Numbered from the stretch's first letter, positions 11,111 through 24,059 are shown. The stretch is 64,000 nucleotides of DNA from Nymphalis io (GCF_905147045.1 NC_065896.1:211001-275000), one strand, 5' to 3'. Translations and numbers: made by a program. Notes: generated from the letters alone by a model not told the origin.

Positions 11111-12139
11111 TCAAAGCGACTAAACTCTGGAACAACAAATGACACAAACAAAACTCTTTATATTATTTCTGTAACAGCGAACTACACAAATTGCTGGCGC
11201 TCATAACTCGACGAGCCCCGTGAGTATAGTTAGCATCGAGTGTCGACGGGCAAATACTGATTCAGCTTACACAGCTACAGGAAATCGAACTAGTAGCCGT
11301 TGACACTTGCCAGCTGAAATTAAAACTCCTCCACGCGACATTTAATCATATAAAACTAAACAATAGAAATTACACAAGTGAATGTTTGTTTTGTAAATAT
11401 TTATTAAAACTTTATTTGTAGCAGAAACAATAAAATGTGCACGTCTAAAAATTAAGTAAAATTTAGCAAAAAATAATGAAAATATTTTTAATGACAATAA
11501 TGAGCTACGTACAAAGTTAAGAGAGTGCTTACTTAATGATAGTTGCAAAATTATCTTAACCAAACGCGGCTGGAACTTTGTCAAAGCAGGCCGAAATGAA
11601 GCGACGGAATAAGTTCCGACTAAGAATATAAGCTTCCGTATTTTAAGTCGCCTCAGAGAACCTCTAATAAATTATGGAATCTTTCTCGGAGATAGTTTGA
11701 TTGTATTAGTAGCAAGAGGAATCTGAAGCCTGGTAAGAAATGCTGCCTGTTGGTAAACTTACCCTCACACTTCGTACTTATACGGATTCTCTAACATTAA
11801 GCGCAATTTATAAGAACGCTGTTTGGTGACGATGACGTTTACGTGTTCCGTAAACAACCTAATAGTACGTGTACAAAAATACATGTAACCTCTTTACATG
11901 AACTCACACTTTTACCTAATTTTTTAACCGATTTAAAAAAGTGTAAGACCCGTTGAAGTTGACCATCGATGGCCACCATAAAACATTAATTAAAACCGCC
12001 TTGCACGACAATATTATTAGCTTCTCACATGATAAGACATAATCTTATTATTATTATATCTTGCTTTTTAGATATATTTTTTTTTTTGTATTCTTCTTTT
12101 TATCTTTATAAATGATTGTAATTTTTCTTTTTTATTGCT
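11111..12139. other. Non-coding stretch
   Basis: No recognised feature. T-rich just before the LINE fragment (12060-12135). Confidence 0.35.
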
Positions 12140-12500
12140 TTGCTTTCGATGTTTCGCAATAAGAAAATATTTATTTCTCATAAGTCTACGCGTGCTGGCT
12201 CTCGATGTCACCGCCTAACTGTGACATCAATTCCATCGCGCACAAAGAAATTTGGCAACTCATTTCTTTGTCGCACTTCCAAAAAATGGAATTCCTTACC
12301 AGCTCACGTGTTCCCCTCCTCTTACAACCCGGGTTCCTTCAAACGAGGCGTGAAGAGGCATCTTGCGGGCTGGCAAGGCGGGGACGGCTAGTACAGAACA
12401 TTCTTCCCGACTGTACTGGCCGTCGTCGCGTTTGGACTCTACTACCACTTACCATCAGGTGGAGTAGAGTCATTTGCCATCCCGGCCCCTATAAAAAAAA
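12140..12500 (+). pseudogene. CR1-like LINE 3' end (RT C-terminus plus 3' UTR)
   Basis: The frame 12140-12391 encodes a C-terminal polymerase tail containing WNSLPAHVFPSSYNPGSFKR and ending at TAG 12389-12391. The phrase 'LWNSLP..VFP..YN...FK..V..HL' marks the C-terminus of CR1/Jockey-type reverse transcriptases. The 3' UTR follows and ends in CCCCTATAAAAAAA at 12500. The insertion is 5'-truncated, as expected for LINEs. The frame itself is undamaged. The 3' UTR carries ACCACTTACCATCAGGTGG at 12444-12462, the same phrase found at the 3' end of family A repeats. Confidence 0.75.
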
Positions 12501-15081
12501 TTATGCATGTTGTAATTACCTACCCACAGCAAAAAGAATATTCAACTTGCAATAATTATAAATAGTATGTACGTATGAATTATTCTTACTTTTGTTGGTG
12601 ATTCTTATGATTAAATTAATTCTCTTTTTTTTGTCTTTTTACATGGATTCAATAAAAACTGTTTTATTTGCTTTTAAAAAAAAACTAAAATGAAACATCA
12701 CTATAAAATACAATAGTAATTAAAGAAAAGTTAAAAATGGAAAAAAAACACGTTTCATAAGTTTTTTTCGTATTTCGTCCATGTTCATTGAAACCACGTC
12801 AAAAGAATAATGAACAATTTTCAAGAGCTCGTACTCTTTAATTAAATCATTCATATATATGAAAAGGGACGCACTTGTTTAATATATCTCCTGAAAGGGA
12901 CACGAATCAGGACGTAGGCAGCGTGCAAACGGGAAAACATATGTATGTAAGGTGGTGTATTTCGAAATGCAACTTACTTAACATTAATATTGTTATTTAT
13001 TTGCATTACGTTAATAATACAACAAAATATAAAATGCAATCTAATTAAGTCAGTAATGATTTAGGCGAAGTTGCGGGTAACGGCTAGTGTTTCGATAAAT
13101 GATTGCGTTAAGATAATTGAAAGTGTCCGTGGAGAGAAATGATTCTAGATGTAGGATGAAGGTGTATTATTTACTGTAATTATCTTTTAAGATCTTAGGA
13201 TTAGATAAGATTCCGCGCTGCAGTCATTCCTATTTCGTTCTGAAACATAAGCGCGTTCGCTCTCGGGACGGTCGTATAAGGATACAATATGTCTGTCTAT
13301 AGTAAAGTTATCTGAAATTCAACGATAAAATAAAATATAAAAGTAACAGAAACACTCCACCTGTGCCCTCGAGCCTGTCGTCGCTCGAGCCAGCCGTTTG
13401 TTTTATTGGTCGATATAAACTTCCGTGGACTTTCCAACTTTACGCCCATCTGGCTGTTCTACGACCTACGAGTACTCTATCCGCACAGAACTCTTATACT
13501 CCGAACTTGTTTACACCTCGTAGTGTAATGAGGAACATGTGTCACGTCCTTATAACAACTTCAATTGCAGATTAATCAATAAGTCGCACGTAGCAGGAGC
13601 AGGATAAAGATTTTATTAATGTTAATAAAGGTATACATACTCCTTCTATATTAAAATACTAGCTGGTGCCAATAACTCCATACACGTTAAAGTCAAATCG
13701 ACTATTAAGATATGTTAAAAAAATATTTTATCGACTAGTCTCGTTTTTTGAATAATTTATTCAATTTACAGGCACACGATTTTTATTGCTTATATGTATG
13801 CTTATATGTATAGATTGAATACCTACTACAAAAAAGTATTATACCGTATACTATTAAATGTAAGTAACTTAAATTTGATTATTTGTATTATATACACAAT
13901 TATATATCTCACCCAATGTTGTCACACAGCAGGTATTCCATCGCGCAACAGCAATATTTTGTATTGGTGTGTTCAGGTGTGAACGTTGAGTTAGTTTATC
14001 TAAACATAGGTAACAGGAACATCTTATAAGCCTGACTAGCGATTCATCAACTGTGCAAAAATTGGTTTATGATTCTTACAGCGATGTAGATTAATATACA
14101 CATACATCGCATATTACATCGCATTTAAAATAATATTATACATGTAACCGGCTGTTAGTGACTTGGCCAAATTTGTAGAAACTTAGGGCGAAATAGAAAA
14201 AATATTTGGTCGCGGTTAAAACCCAAACATAATATACAAGAGAGTCATTAGCAACTAAATGTTTGGTGACGTAAAAGCGATGGAAGCGAAAACGAATTTA
14301 ATGACGTTACCAACGTTGGTGATGAATGTTAGCAATTTATGATTTTTCTTTCGTAACTTTCGAGTTTGTTTTTTTTAAGAAACATTTCTTAAAGAAGTTT
14401 GTAAATATCGTTTAAATAACTAAGTTTAGAATAAAATTAGCAAACAATATTAACAAGCGTTATCATTAAAAAACGCGATGCATTAAATACTTATAATAGA
14501 GTTATGAAGCTCGTTCACATACTTATAAATTCGGCTTATAATATAGGCTTTACTCTCCAATACTAATCATCACTTATTTTTCTGTCAGAAGTTAATTCCT
14601 GAATTAAGGGCTGAGTAAGTCAGTATCAGTATTCCGATTTAATGATCAGATGAAATTACGCTATAAGGAACAGCTTACACATCTATTGAAAAGTAATTAC
14701 TTTTATCGCTACCTCCATTTCTAGTGTCAATTCTGTACGAAATTTCCTTACAGAATACTCACTCGAGTACAGAGTAGTCGCTACATTCGTTAAATGTAAT
14801 CTAAGCTGCTCAAAGGAAATTGAAACAATATATGTAATCTTTTCTTCTATTTTGTGTAGGTTAATCCAGTTCAAAGATATAAATAAAATATTATTTATGT
14901 AAGCTATATTATATTTCCAAGGTTTGTGTCTGATCAAAAACATTAAAGAATAAACATTTCTTGATAAAAAAATCTTTACATGTCCGCTAATATTTACATT
15001 TCTCTGATTTATACTCGTAATGCTATAAATTATTGAGACAAAAAAATGGTAATTATTTATATCAACAAATAATTCAGGGCT
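12501..15081. other. Non-coding stretch with a transposon-end-like motif
   Basis: No gene seen. At 13064-13090, GGCGAAGTTGCGGGTAACGG followed by CTAGT resembles the 3' terminus of non-autonomous Helitron-like elements common in Lepidoptera (ending CTAGT). I cannot find the other end. Open frames at 13363, 13794 and 14683 have no recognisable content. Confidence 0.35.
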
Positions 15082-15113
15082 CCCTTTAGGATTTTTTAAA
15101 AAAACCTAAAGGG
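15082..15113. repeat. 32-bp near-perfect palindrome
   Basis: The arms CCCTTTAGGATTTTTT and AAAAAAACCTAAAGGG pair at 15 of 16 positions with no loop. It could form a cruciform or an RNA hairpin with a U-rich half, but no adjacent gene suggests a terminator role. Confidence 0.7.
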
Positions 15114-16274
15114 TTTCATTTTATGATGATAATAAAGGTTTTGGCGATTACTAAATTTTCTTTCCACGATAAATCATATCTCCTGTCGCATGTCATTCAT
15201 ACATAAAACATATATTTCCTACTTAAATCAATCGCTACAGCGCTGTTGAGACAAGATGACTACTTGGAGGAGCACTTTTTATTAATGATCATATTAGTGT
15301 TAAAGCGCTGTATCATATTTTTTGGATTAATTATTAAAATATGTTCAACACACGTGCAAGAAGAAAGTCAAATTTCTATAATTGTAATAGACAAAAATTG
15401 CGTTTTACAGTTTATGAAGAAATTTCAGAAAGCGGAACAGATATTTAAAATTTTCAAACCTATTGAACTGGCATGCTTTTAAAACGACGCGTCAATGTTT
15501 CGCTTCCGTTTACCGAAGCCATTTATTTCATTGCAGTAAATGGATACAGAGTGACAATAATGGGCGAGTAAAAAAAGCAAAGTAACAGCCCACAGCTGGT
15601 CAAAGACTCTCGTGTAGAGGTAAGTGCTACCTATGCAACCTGCGGAATGCTTTCCTTCAACGGCCAGCGCGAGATCAATTATAAAGACAAATCCGCAATC
15701 GACGGTTAAGAGTCTCGTGTTCTACCCTCGGTGACGAGTGACCCGGGAATAAATTAACAGCCGTGCTAATGGTAATCGTTACAGTCCGAGTAGACAATAT
15801 GTGTTATTGCAACCGCGACTTGCGAACAAATTAACTTCGCAAATGATCAACAAACTTTAATTCAAACGAAATGTTTTTTTCGGTCATATGTTTCTTTTTT
15901 ATAGCCGTTCGTGTGTATGATGATGTTTTTGTATTATATGTAAAGATTATCTAAAACTTAAAATCATATCCTACCACCCCACCCTATCGGACTACGAGTA
16001 AATAAAGGAACTGTGTTAGCACACACAGTTAGTTTTAGAATTCGGACAGGAAAACAATTATTACAATATATATTAAAATACAATAGTTTTTGTACAAGAC
16101 AAGTGCACAACAAGTAGAAGACTTACATCTCACGTGTCACGAGTTACCCCAGCTCCCCTAGCTGGTTCGGGTAATCAGAATTAAAATTTTATATACAAAC
16201 AAAGATATATTTATTCATTTTATTTATATTTCATTTTGTCAGTACAAATTTTGTGTATATAATACCGTACCGTA
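15114..16274. other. Non-coding stretch
   Basis: No family or exon recognised. 15560-15790 is less AT-rich than its surroundings but has no readable product. Confidence 0.35.
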
Positions 16275-16520
16275 AGAGCCTGTGAATGTCCCACTGCTGG
16301 GCTATGGCCTCTTCTCCTCTTTTTGAGGAGAAGGTTTGGAGCTTATTCCACCACGCTGCTCCAATGCGGGTTGGTAGAATTCACATGTGGCAGAATTTTA
16401 GTGAAATTAGACACATGCAGGTTTCCTCACGATGTTTTCCTTCACCGTAAAGCACGAGATGAATTATAATCACAAATTAAGCACATGAAAATTCAGTGGT
16501 ACTTGCCCGGTTTGGGTGTA
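16275..16520 (-). mobile_element. Family B SINE, head truncated
   Basis: A well-preserved family B body in minus orientation, from the AGCAGTGGGACATTCACAGG end (16285-16304) to GGGCAAGTACCACTGAATTT. The tRNA-like head stops at about 16516 inside the B box. Confidence 0.85.
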
Positions 16521-17514
16521 TATAATAAACTTAAATAAATTGTTTCATTTAAAGCTTAATTGTGATTGAATGTAATAATAATTCGACGGACAATACACTC
16601 GAAGTAGACTGCGACCCATATACCGACCCATAAGAGAGAGAGAAGAGACCGCTAGTCCGACCTAAACTATCGAACTAACTTCTAAGACGAGCCAACCAAC
16701 TCAGAAGTCAACAAAATTTAAGTTCCACTAAAACAGTTACAAGCTCTATTTGCGAGGTCTTGAAAACTCAGAGTTGGACTTGTTCTAACGGCAACTTGTC
16801 TTTCCAGAGACAATGAAGCGATCAGAGCGACTCCACAAATGCGGGCATCTCCAGAACTTACACGAGTATGGAATTCTTTATATTTATGTTTTTAATACAT
16901 TTTGTACTTTTCTATTGTTACAAAAATAAATAATGTTACTTTTTACGGTAACATCGTATCTTTGTTATTTAATTAGTTCAAGAATAGAAAAAGACAACAA
17001 ATATGAGCTGGTTAGAGAAAAAATCCTAATCGTCGATTTTTAATTATGTTTGTTTTTTATAACACGCATTGTGAAAATGAAATGTTTATGAAATATTTGC
17101 AAAAACACGTTATTCAAGCATGCTTGCTCGCTGGCAGCGAACGATCGAGATACAAACTTAGATTTACGCCTGTAACATATTCCAATAAAAAAAATCAACT
17201 ATAATATTTATTTATCAATTATTTTAGATCAACCTTAGAAGGACCTCCCACCGTACCGTCGCTAGCCTTCCCAGATATAAAACTATTTTATCGATAAAGG
17301 ATGCCATTATTTTGTCTAGTTTTATACAAACACACTAGGCAATATTCCAGCAACTGAAACATGCTCTCAAATTAGACAATAAAATTAATTTTAAATAACT
17401 TTGACTGACAGCTTCTCATCTTAATCCAATGCTAATAATATCAACTTAAATTGCCACTCAAATACATTTATTTTAATTCTTGGTAAACAAATGGGCCATA
17501 AATAGCAGCAATAA
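16521..17514. other. Non-coding stretch
   Basis: No recognised feature. Confidence 0.35.
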
Positions 17515-18600
17515 TAATAATCTTTATTTGAAAATATAAGCATTACAGTATTTACACCAAGTCGCTTATATCTACACTAATTACTAAACATTTTTTAATT
17601 ATTCATACTAATTTAACATAACATACTACAAGGATAAATAAAATAAAGTTTAGTAAAACAAAAATAGAATTAAAATTTGTAAACAAAATAAGCTTAAATC
17701 TATTTAGGAACCACAAAATTAATTTTTAAAATTCTGAAATATATAAATTTGTTTGAACATAGTATAAAAGGGATCATAAAATATGTCTACATCTCGACAA
17801 CGTAGCTTGGGGAGAATGCCACATAGGTGGATAGCAAAACAATCTATGTTGGCGTCTTCCAACACCACGCATATATTTGTCGGGAACATATAAATATATT
17901 GATTCGCGTACAGCAGTGCTATCCACCCTATGCACTAGAATTAAATAGTAAAATTTTATAAGTGCGGCTTCCCGTCTAAGCTGAAGTGAATCTAGACCAA
18001 CCATACCTGACACAAACATTGAAGGATAGAGAAAAGGGTAATATCCATATTTACGTTTAAATAAATATCTACAGAATTTTCGTTGAATTTTTTCTAACAT
18101 TATACTATACATTGCCTCAAGCGGACTCCAAACTATTGCATTATATTCTAATTTACTACGGACATAGGCATTATACAATTGTTCTATTACTTGGGTATTC
18201 TTAAATTGCGATGATAATCTAATAATGAAACCAAGGCATTTATTAGCATCTTTGCATGTTTTAAGTATATGGTCATGAAAATTTAGTTTTTTATCCATTA
18301 TAACACCTAAATCCCTGATTTTGGGTACATGTTCCATTGGTGTGTCAGACAGATTATATATATTTTTAATAAGTTTACGAGATCGAGAAAAAGTGATAGT
18401 TTTACATTTTGAATTATTAAATGATAATTTGTTTCTTATAGTCCAGTCAACTACGGCATCGATATCACGTTGTAGCGCTACACAGTCTTTAGTCTCGGTT
18501 ACAGATAGGTACAGTTTCAAATCATCAGCAAACATAAGGCATTTGGCATTAGAGATAACACTAGGTAAATCATTTATCATCATCAAAATATAGCAATGGG
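17515..18600 (-). pseudogene. Jockey/CR1-like LINE reverse transcriptase, 5'-truncated
   Basis: The minus-strand frame (18652-17774, element part from about 18575) starts with INDLPSVI, passes the catalytic FADD box (18521-18532, inside LMFADDLKLYLSV), then LSFNNSKC, the thumb motif IRDLGVIMDKKLNF, and YVRSKLEYNAIVWSP, a LINE polymerase signature. The frame is open to TAG-equivalent near 17774, about 265 residues with no internal stop. That suggests a fairly young insertion that lost everything upstream of the palm domain. The 3' UTR runs to about 17515 and ends in an ATT repeat tail. The first 25 or so residues of the open frame (before INDLP) are flanking DNA. It cannot be active as it stands. 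Confidence 0.85.
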
Positions 18601-18659
18601 ATTGAATAAAATTGTTCCCGTAGTGGTAGAAATAATCAGGGGCAATACCCACTCTCTAC

Positions 18660-19640
18660 AACAGATCTAAATAATACGAAAATATCTCTTATACTGAAAA
18701 TAAAATAATATTCCCCATTCAAAAATCATAAATAATGCTTGCTTAAAAAACATATTTAAAATTAGAATAACTATGAGTAAAAATATAATTAGAGTTTAAA
18801 CAAATTCTTTACTATTTATTTTTAAACTAAAATTGTATTTAAATAAATGATTACGTCGTAAAAGGTGCCACAATAGTCCTAAGCAACACAAAATATATGT
18901 TTCAAGCGTAATTGCTAAGCCATTTTTTAGCCTGTTAACATCGTTCTCTCTAAAATGGTAATTCTAGTCGACGCCTTCTGTTCAATGTTTTCGCTCGTAA
19001 CAAGATTTCGGTCGCGCTTTTATGGTGGAACCTTTTAGCGCCGAAGAGCACAAAATGAGTAATATTTTCGTTGGTTTTAACGTGTAAAAGACCTAAGTCT
19101 TTTTATTAGATTGCAGCCATTTAAAATATAGAACACATTGTGAAATTTCGACCGGGACGTATAATATATTATATTAATACCAGTCTTATCTATTTTTAAA
19201 TATTTCTTTCCATCAAAATTTTATAATTTAATATTAGAAACTATGTACAGACATTTTTATAATATACAAATTTGAAATAAAAAAAGAACAAAATACATAT
19301 TACAAACTCAAAGCAAAAACACGCCGGCTAAAAGATTGTCCTGTGGCATTGTACCCAAGATGCAGACACTATTGCCTCTCTGCACCATCAAAATAAAACC
19401 CACAATAAGCTTTATTCGACGAAGTTTCTTAAACTATTTTATTATTCTTCTTCATATCTTATTCAATTCTAAAACTAAACGAAAACTTGGTAATTGACTG
19501 TAATACAGTCGGCAAGAAACGATGATCTTAATAGTCGGAGTTATGGTCGGATTTGTGGTTGATTCTAGAAATTATTTTTTTCTTTTTCCAAGCACATACA
19601 CATGCCTATTATGTAAATGGAAAAAAATGTATATTAATTA
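18660..19640. other. Non-coding stretch
   Basis: No recognised feature. Confidence 0.35.
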
Positions 19641-19649
19641 ATATAGTTG

Positions 19650-20280
19650 TAATGAAAAATACAAAGATATATAAAATACTCATTTTGCTATACAATTCCT
19701 TTGTCCGATTCATTCTCGAGTATGCCTCACCAGTTTGGAATCCTATGTATAAAAAAAATATCGATAAAATCGAAAGAATACAAAATAAATTCCTAGATCA
19801 TCTTTTACTAAAAAATGATGATTTTCACGCTAATCCTCAAAGTCTCAAAATATTAACATTAAAAGAACGTCGTATGGAAAAAGATGAACTATTTCCGTTT
19901 AAATTGTTAAAATTATAAATTGTAATATTGATTCTCCTTTCTTACTTAGTAATATATTCATTAAATGTCCTCGCATGCAAACACGAAATAAATTTTTGTT
20001 CGATGTTCCTTTATCTAAATGTAAGTACGTACGCAACAATTTTTTTTACAGATCATGCATAAACCACAACAATAAATTCAATGATTTTGGTTTATTTTTT
20101 ATGTCATTGAAGGAATTGACATGTTATAATTCTGTTATGTATTTTGATTTAATTATTGGTGAAGACTTAATTGGTATATGATGTTTTCTTAACGTGATAA
20201 ATATTTTTGTACATGTTATAACTGTTTGTCTTCCTTGATTAAATAAATAGAAATAAATAAATAAATAATTTTATAAATTT
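19650..20280 (+). pseudogene. LINE reverse transcriptase C-terminal fragment
   Basis: The frame 19553-19918 has, from about residue 45, LLYNSFVRFILEYASPVWNP and KIERIQNKFLDHLL, the well-known post-thumb region of LINE polymerases. A stop interrupts at 19916. After a frame change, 19975-20181 continues with TRNKFLFDVPLSKCKY, NNFFYRSCI and NKFNDF, which is the C-terminus expected for this kind of polymerase. The insertion ends in a TAAA repeat tail at 20242-20270. It is 5'-truncated and disrupted, and differs in wording from the polymerase at 17515-18600, so it is a separate family. Confidence 0.75.
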
Positions 20281-20877
20281 AGTAAAATCATGTGAAATTA
20301 AAATTTCAATATAATACGGACTAGAGTACGCAATAATGCGGATCCCCTCCACGCGAGTCTGACTCGTGCTAGTTTTAACTTGACAATGTTATTTTACATG
20401 TTTCTCAAGCCTTATAAGCTCCTTACACTACTACTTCTACTACACCATACAAAAACTATAAAGCGGCGTTAGAACGGCTGAGCGCACCACAAACACCTCT
20501 GTCTATGTCGCTTGAACTACATTCGACGACTGTTTAGTTTCACGCGTAAAAATACAATAAATACACATAGACATCTTCATTAAGCAAATGGAAATATTGA
20601 GTTAATTGTTGAGATAATTACGAGACTTGTTTCGCAAATTGGCGTGTAATGTTTGGAGGAAACAGAGCGTGTACTGAGGTAGGAGGTAGCTGGTGGATTA
20701 AAACGATATTAAATGGGACATTAAACAGAGGTAATTAACACAGACCCCCGCCTCTTGCCTCTCTCTCATTTCTCTGTATGAAATTATAACATTTCGTTTG
20801 TCAACAACGACAATACTGTTGACTTGCTTTTGAAGATGACTAATAATCCCAAAATCTTCGAATCAATAATTGTATTA
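20281..20877. other. Non-coding stretch
   Basis: No recognised feature. Confidence 0.35.
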
Positions 20878-21243
20878 TAATAATAATGTCCTCCAGACCA
20901 ATTTCGGCCCCGGCGGCCAATCTCCAGAGAGATTAGCTAACTACGCAGGAGATATTATATTGCACAAGTGTGTGCGCAAACACAGGTGCACTCTCTATTC
21001 CCTAACTCTCATAATCCGGTGGGACGGCAATCCGACACGACCGGAAAGAGTTCAGGCGCAGGACCAACGGCTTTACGTGCTTTCCGAGGCACGGGAATGT
21101 ACACACCTCCAACTTCCAGACTCCAGGCTGCTACTGAGAATTTTCTGACAAAAAACCCAATAACGTTTTATTGGCCCGACTTGGGAATTGAACCCAGTCC
21201 GGGTCTGCGGCCTTATATCAAGCCACTAGACCAACGAGGCAGT
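20878..21243 (-). mobile_element. tRNA-derived SINE, family C, full length
   Basis: This is the most complete minus-strand copy. The head is CTGCCTCGTTGGTCTAGTGG (A box) with the B-box region GACTGGGTTCAATTCCCAAG. The body holds the TCTGGAAGTTGGAGGTGTGT, TTTCCGGTCGTGTCGGATTG and CTCTGGAGATTGGCCGCCGG phrases, and the 3' end is GGACATTATTATTATA. The head-to-tail structure shows a Pol III type SINE. Confidence 0.9.
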
Positions 21244-23004
21244 CAAAATTGTATTATAAATGGAAAATAGTAACACAGATGTATTAGTATGAGCTTTCAT
21301 ATTTCAACAAGTAGCATACGTTGAATGAATCTTGCTTTCATTCGTGACTTCCGTGTCGCTTGTACTTGTATGAAAGGCTAAGAGTGTCGGTAGTTTTATT
21401 ATTCCATTCTCTTTTGACTGACGTAAAAAAATATACGCTGACGAACTTGTCTTCTAATTAAACTTCAAACATTAAGTAAAATTTTATTTACTAACTCCTA
21501 GCACCGTAGTCTTAGCTTGCTTTTCGAAGCGTGTTAAATAAGCAGGAGGACTACCAATCTTAAGCTTATAAAGAATGAAGTACCACGTTCTTTCTTGAAA
21601 TGCGTATCGTCTTATCCGAAGCTCATAACAAAGAAGTTGAATTAAAGTTATAATAATAAAGCATTAAGCGAAGACGCTCTCAAATATATTTCTCAATTAA
21701 TAAATGCTTGTCGTTAACTACATCTTATCCGAATAAGAGTAAACGTTTGTTAATCCGACGCGAAACAAGACTTTTGTCTCGTAAGACAAAAGGAACTTTC
21801 AAGAAGTTTGTATAACAGTCGTTATGTGCGTCATAATTATTTCTCTAACATGTTCTACTTTAAGAGTAATGACGAAGAAAGTGTCTAAACATCTTTGTTT
21901 ATTCGCTTCTTATACCGTAACAGTAAAAGGTCTTTGTTCGCAAGAAAATTTGTATTCGTCAATAAAAAAATCGCTAAAATGATGGTAAGATAAAATCCAT
22001 TATGTTATGAAGTGTTACTATAAGAGGCACTTTTATACATATTTTTCTAAGTCAGTCATCATTGTAACATCTTTTTTAAATCATCTCTTCTAATTTAAGC
22101 ATTTATGTTTGTGTGCGTGCGCCTGCATATGTGTTTACATATATCATATTTAGGGTCTATCGCAATAAAACATAATATAGATCCTTTCATATTGATTATA
22201 AAATGTGGTGTACCTACTACAGAGTCATGTATTTCTTTAAGTTCTTAAGTGTTATTAATTGCTCAAGAATGTATGCATAAAAACAGATGCAGACAGACTA
22301 TAATATTAATAGAGTAGGAGATCCAAAACTTCACGTGCTATCCGAAGCACTGTAGTCGTCGCCCCTATTCGCGAACTTCGACCTATTATTATGAATTACT
22401 TGAAAAAACAAGTACTTCCAACAAAGTAATTCCATATCGGCATACAATAAGCAAGTTCCCAATGTAGTTGTTAAAACTTACGAGTTATTTAATATTGTGT
22501 AGCGGTTCAAGTACAAAACAGTCAAGCTATTTATATATTTACGACGATCAATTGACATCAGTGACTTGTGTATATTATTGGTGGGTCGTGTTCTCAATTA
22601 CAAATAAGTTGTAGAAATGAATAGTACGATACCGTCCTGCTGTATAGGCGATTAGAACAAAGTGTAAAGTATATTATATAAGTCTAAAAACCAGATTTCA
22701 ACAAAATAATTTACCAAACTTAAAAAAAATATCGCCACGGGACGGCACGTTTGAATTTATAATTTAGTTTTTAAATAATATCCTTACCAATACAAATGCG
22801 AATGATAGTTTGTTTGTTTATTTATTTGTTTGTTACGCTTTTACGTCTTAACTACTCAACCGATCATCATGAAATTTTGCATACACGATGTCAGGGTTAC
22901 CGAAAAGGACGACAAAGGATTCCTAACCTCCCTATTACCGGAAAATAGTTTAAATATAATTTTTTATATATTATTATTCATATAAAATTATTATTTATAT
23001 TATG
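21244..23004. other. Non-coding stretch with a possible non-autonomous element
   Basis: No gene. Around 22828-22930 the phrases TTAACTACTCAACCGATCAT and GAAATTTTGCATACACGATG resemble widespread lepidopteran non-autonomous DNA-element internal sequence. A decayed family C-like stretch (CACGTGCTATCCGAAGCAC) lies near 22335. Confidence 0.35.
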
Positions 23005-23034
23005 TACGTAACGTAAACGTAACGTAACGTAACA
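23005..23034. repeat. Short ACGTA-type tandem repeat
   Basis: ACGTAACGTAAACGTAACGT repeats a 5-bp CGTAA unit immediately next to the end of a family B SINE. It may have grown from the SINE tail. Confidence 0.7.
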
Positions 23035-23143
23035 GCCTGTGAATGTCCCACTGCTGGGCTAAAGGCCTCCTCTCCTCTTTTTGAAGAGAAGGTTTGAGCT
23101 TATTCCACCACGCTGCTCCAATGCGAGTTGGTGGAATATAATA
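23031..23143 (-). mobile_element. Family B SINE 3' part
   Basis: GCCTGTGAATGTCCCACTGC through CACCACGCTGCTCCAATGCG is the 3' third of family B in minus orientation. The element is truncated in its body. Confidence 0.8.
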
Positions 23144-23164
23144 TTATGTATTGTATAATAATAC

Positions 23165-23536
23165 GTCACTGCCTCGTTGGTCTAGTGACTTGATGTAAAG
23201 CCGCAGACCCAGAGGTCCTGGGTTCAATTCCCAGGTCGGTCCAGTAAAAAGTTATTGGGTTTTGCTGTCAGAAAAATTCTCAGTAGCAGCCCGGAGTCTG
23301 GAAGTTGGAAGTGTGTTCACTCCCATGCCTCGGAAACACGTAAAGCCCTTGGTCCTGTGCCTGAATTCTTTCCGGTCGTGTCGGATTGCCGTCCCATCGG
23401 ATTATAAGAGTTAGGGAATAGAGATTGCACTTGTGATTACGCACACACTTGTGCACTATAATATCTCTTGCGTAGTTGGCTAATCTCTCTGGAGATTGGC
23501 CGCCGTAGCCGAAATCAATGTGGAGGACATTATTAT
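23165..23536 (+). mobile_element. tRNA-derived SINE, family C, full length
   Basis: The head reads CTGCCTCGTTGGTCTAGTGA with B box GGGTTCAATTCCC (23220-23232), followed by GGAGTCTGGAAGTTGGAAGT, the TTTCCGGTCGTGTCGGATTG body and a GGAGGACATTATTATTATTA tail. It is the plus-strand counterpart of the copy at 20878-21243. Confidence 0.9.
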
Positions 23537-23981
23537 TATTAATAATAGGTCTACTTGCTTTTATATTTTTATATTAGGTATGTCTTTTGTCATCAATCTA
23601 AATCTTTGTAATGTTTTATACTTATTTTAGCAATTTGTATGTATGTATTTAATAGAGTCGGGAAATATCTAAAGTTTCCGTAGCATCTCGTTATTAGAAG
23701 CAGTTCTGAATAGTTAAGTCGACGATACACTCTAATTATAAGCTCGCGTCTGAAGCTCGATGCACGTGCCTAGCTCGCTCGTCTTAGCTCCTACCATAAT
23801 TTACTTCATCATGCTAACAATATTGCTATATACTAATTGTTGCAGCTTTTCTCAATAATTAAGCCTTCGTGTCTGAACTGCTAAATGTAGATCTAAATCG
23901 ATAAACAGTCCTGCTCGAGATAACTTCATTTGATAATAATATATCCGCCATCTTTGTAAGTATTTAATATAATACATATTG

Positions 23982-24042
23982 CTTTGTCCATTAAAAGTAT
24001 TATTAGTACATAACATATATATAATACTTTTAATGGACAAAG
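23982..24042. repeat. Perfect 22-bp inverted repeat (hairpin)
   Basis: The arms 23982-24003 and 24021-24042 are exact reverse complements, beginning CTTTGTCCATTAAAAG and ending CTTTTAATGGACAAAG, with a 17-base AT-rich loop. Transcribed from either strand it would form a perfect 22-bp stem. Confidence 0.85.
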
Positions 24043-24059
24043 ATAACATGGCTCTGTGA

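Noticed and set aside
18321..18593. 90-codon plus frame
   Set aside because: Antisense shadow of the reverse transcriptase remnant on the minus strand.
20870..21270. Overlapping 92- and 100-codon plus frames
   Set aside because: They are translations of a minus-strand family C SINE; the same wording reappears at 32450-32707.
23165..23240. Possible functional tRNA gene (good A and B boxes)
   Set aside because: No acceptor stem pairs, and the same head is attached to a SINE body in several copies.
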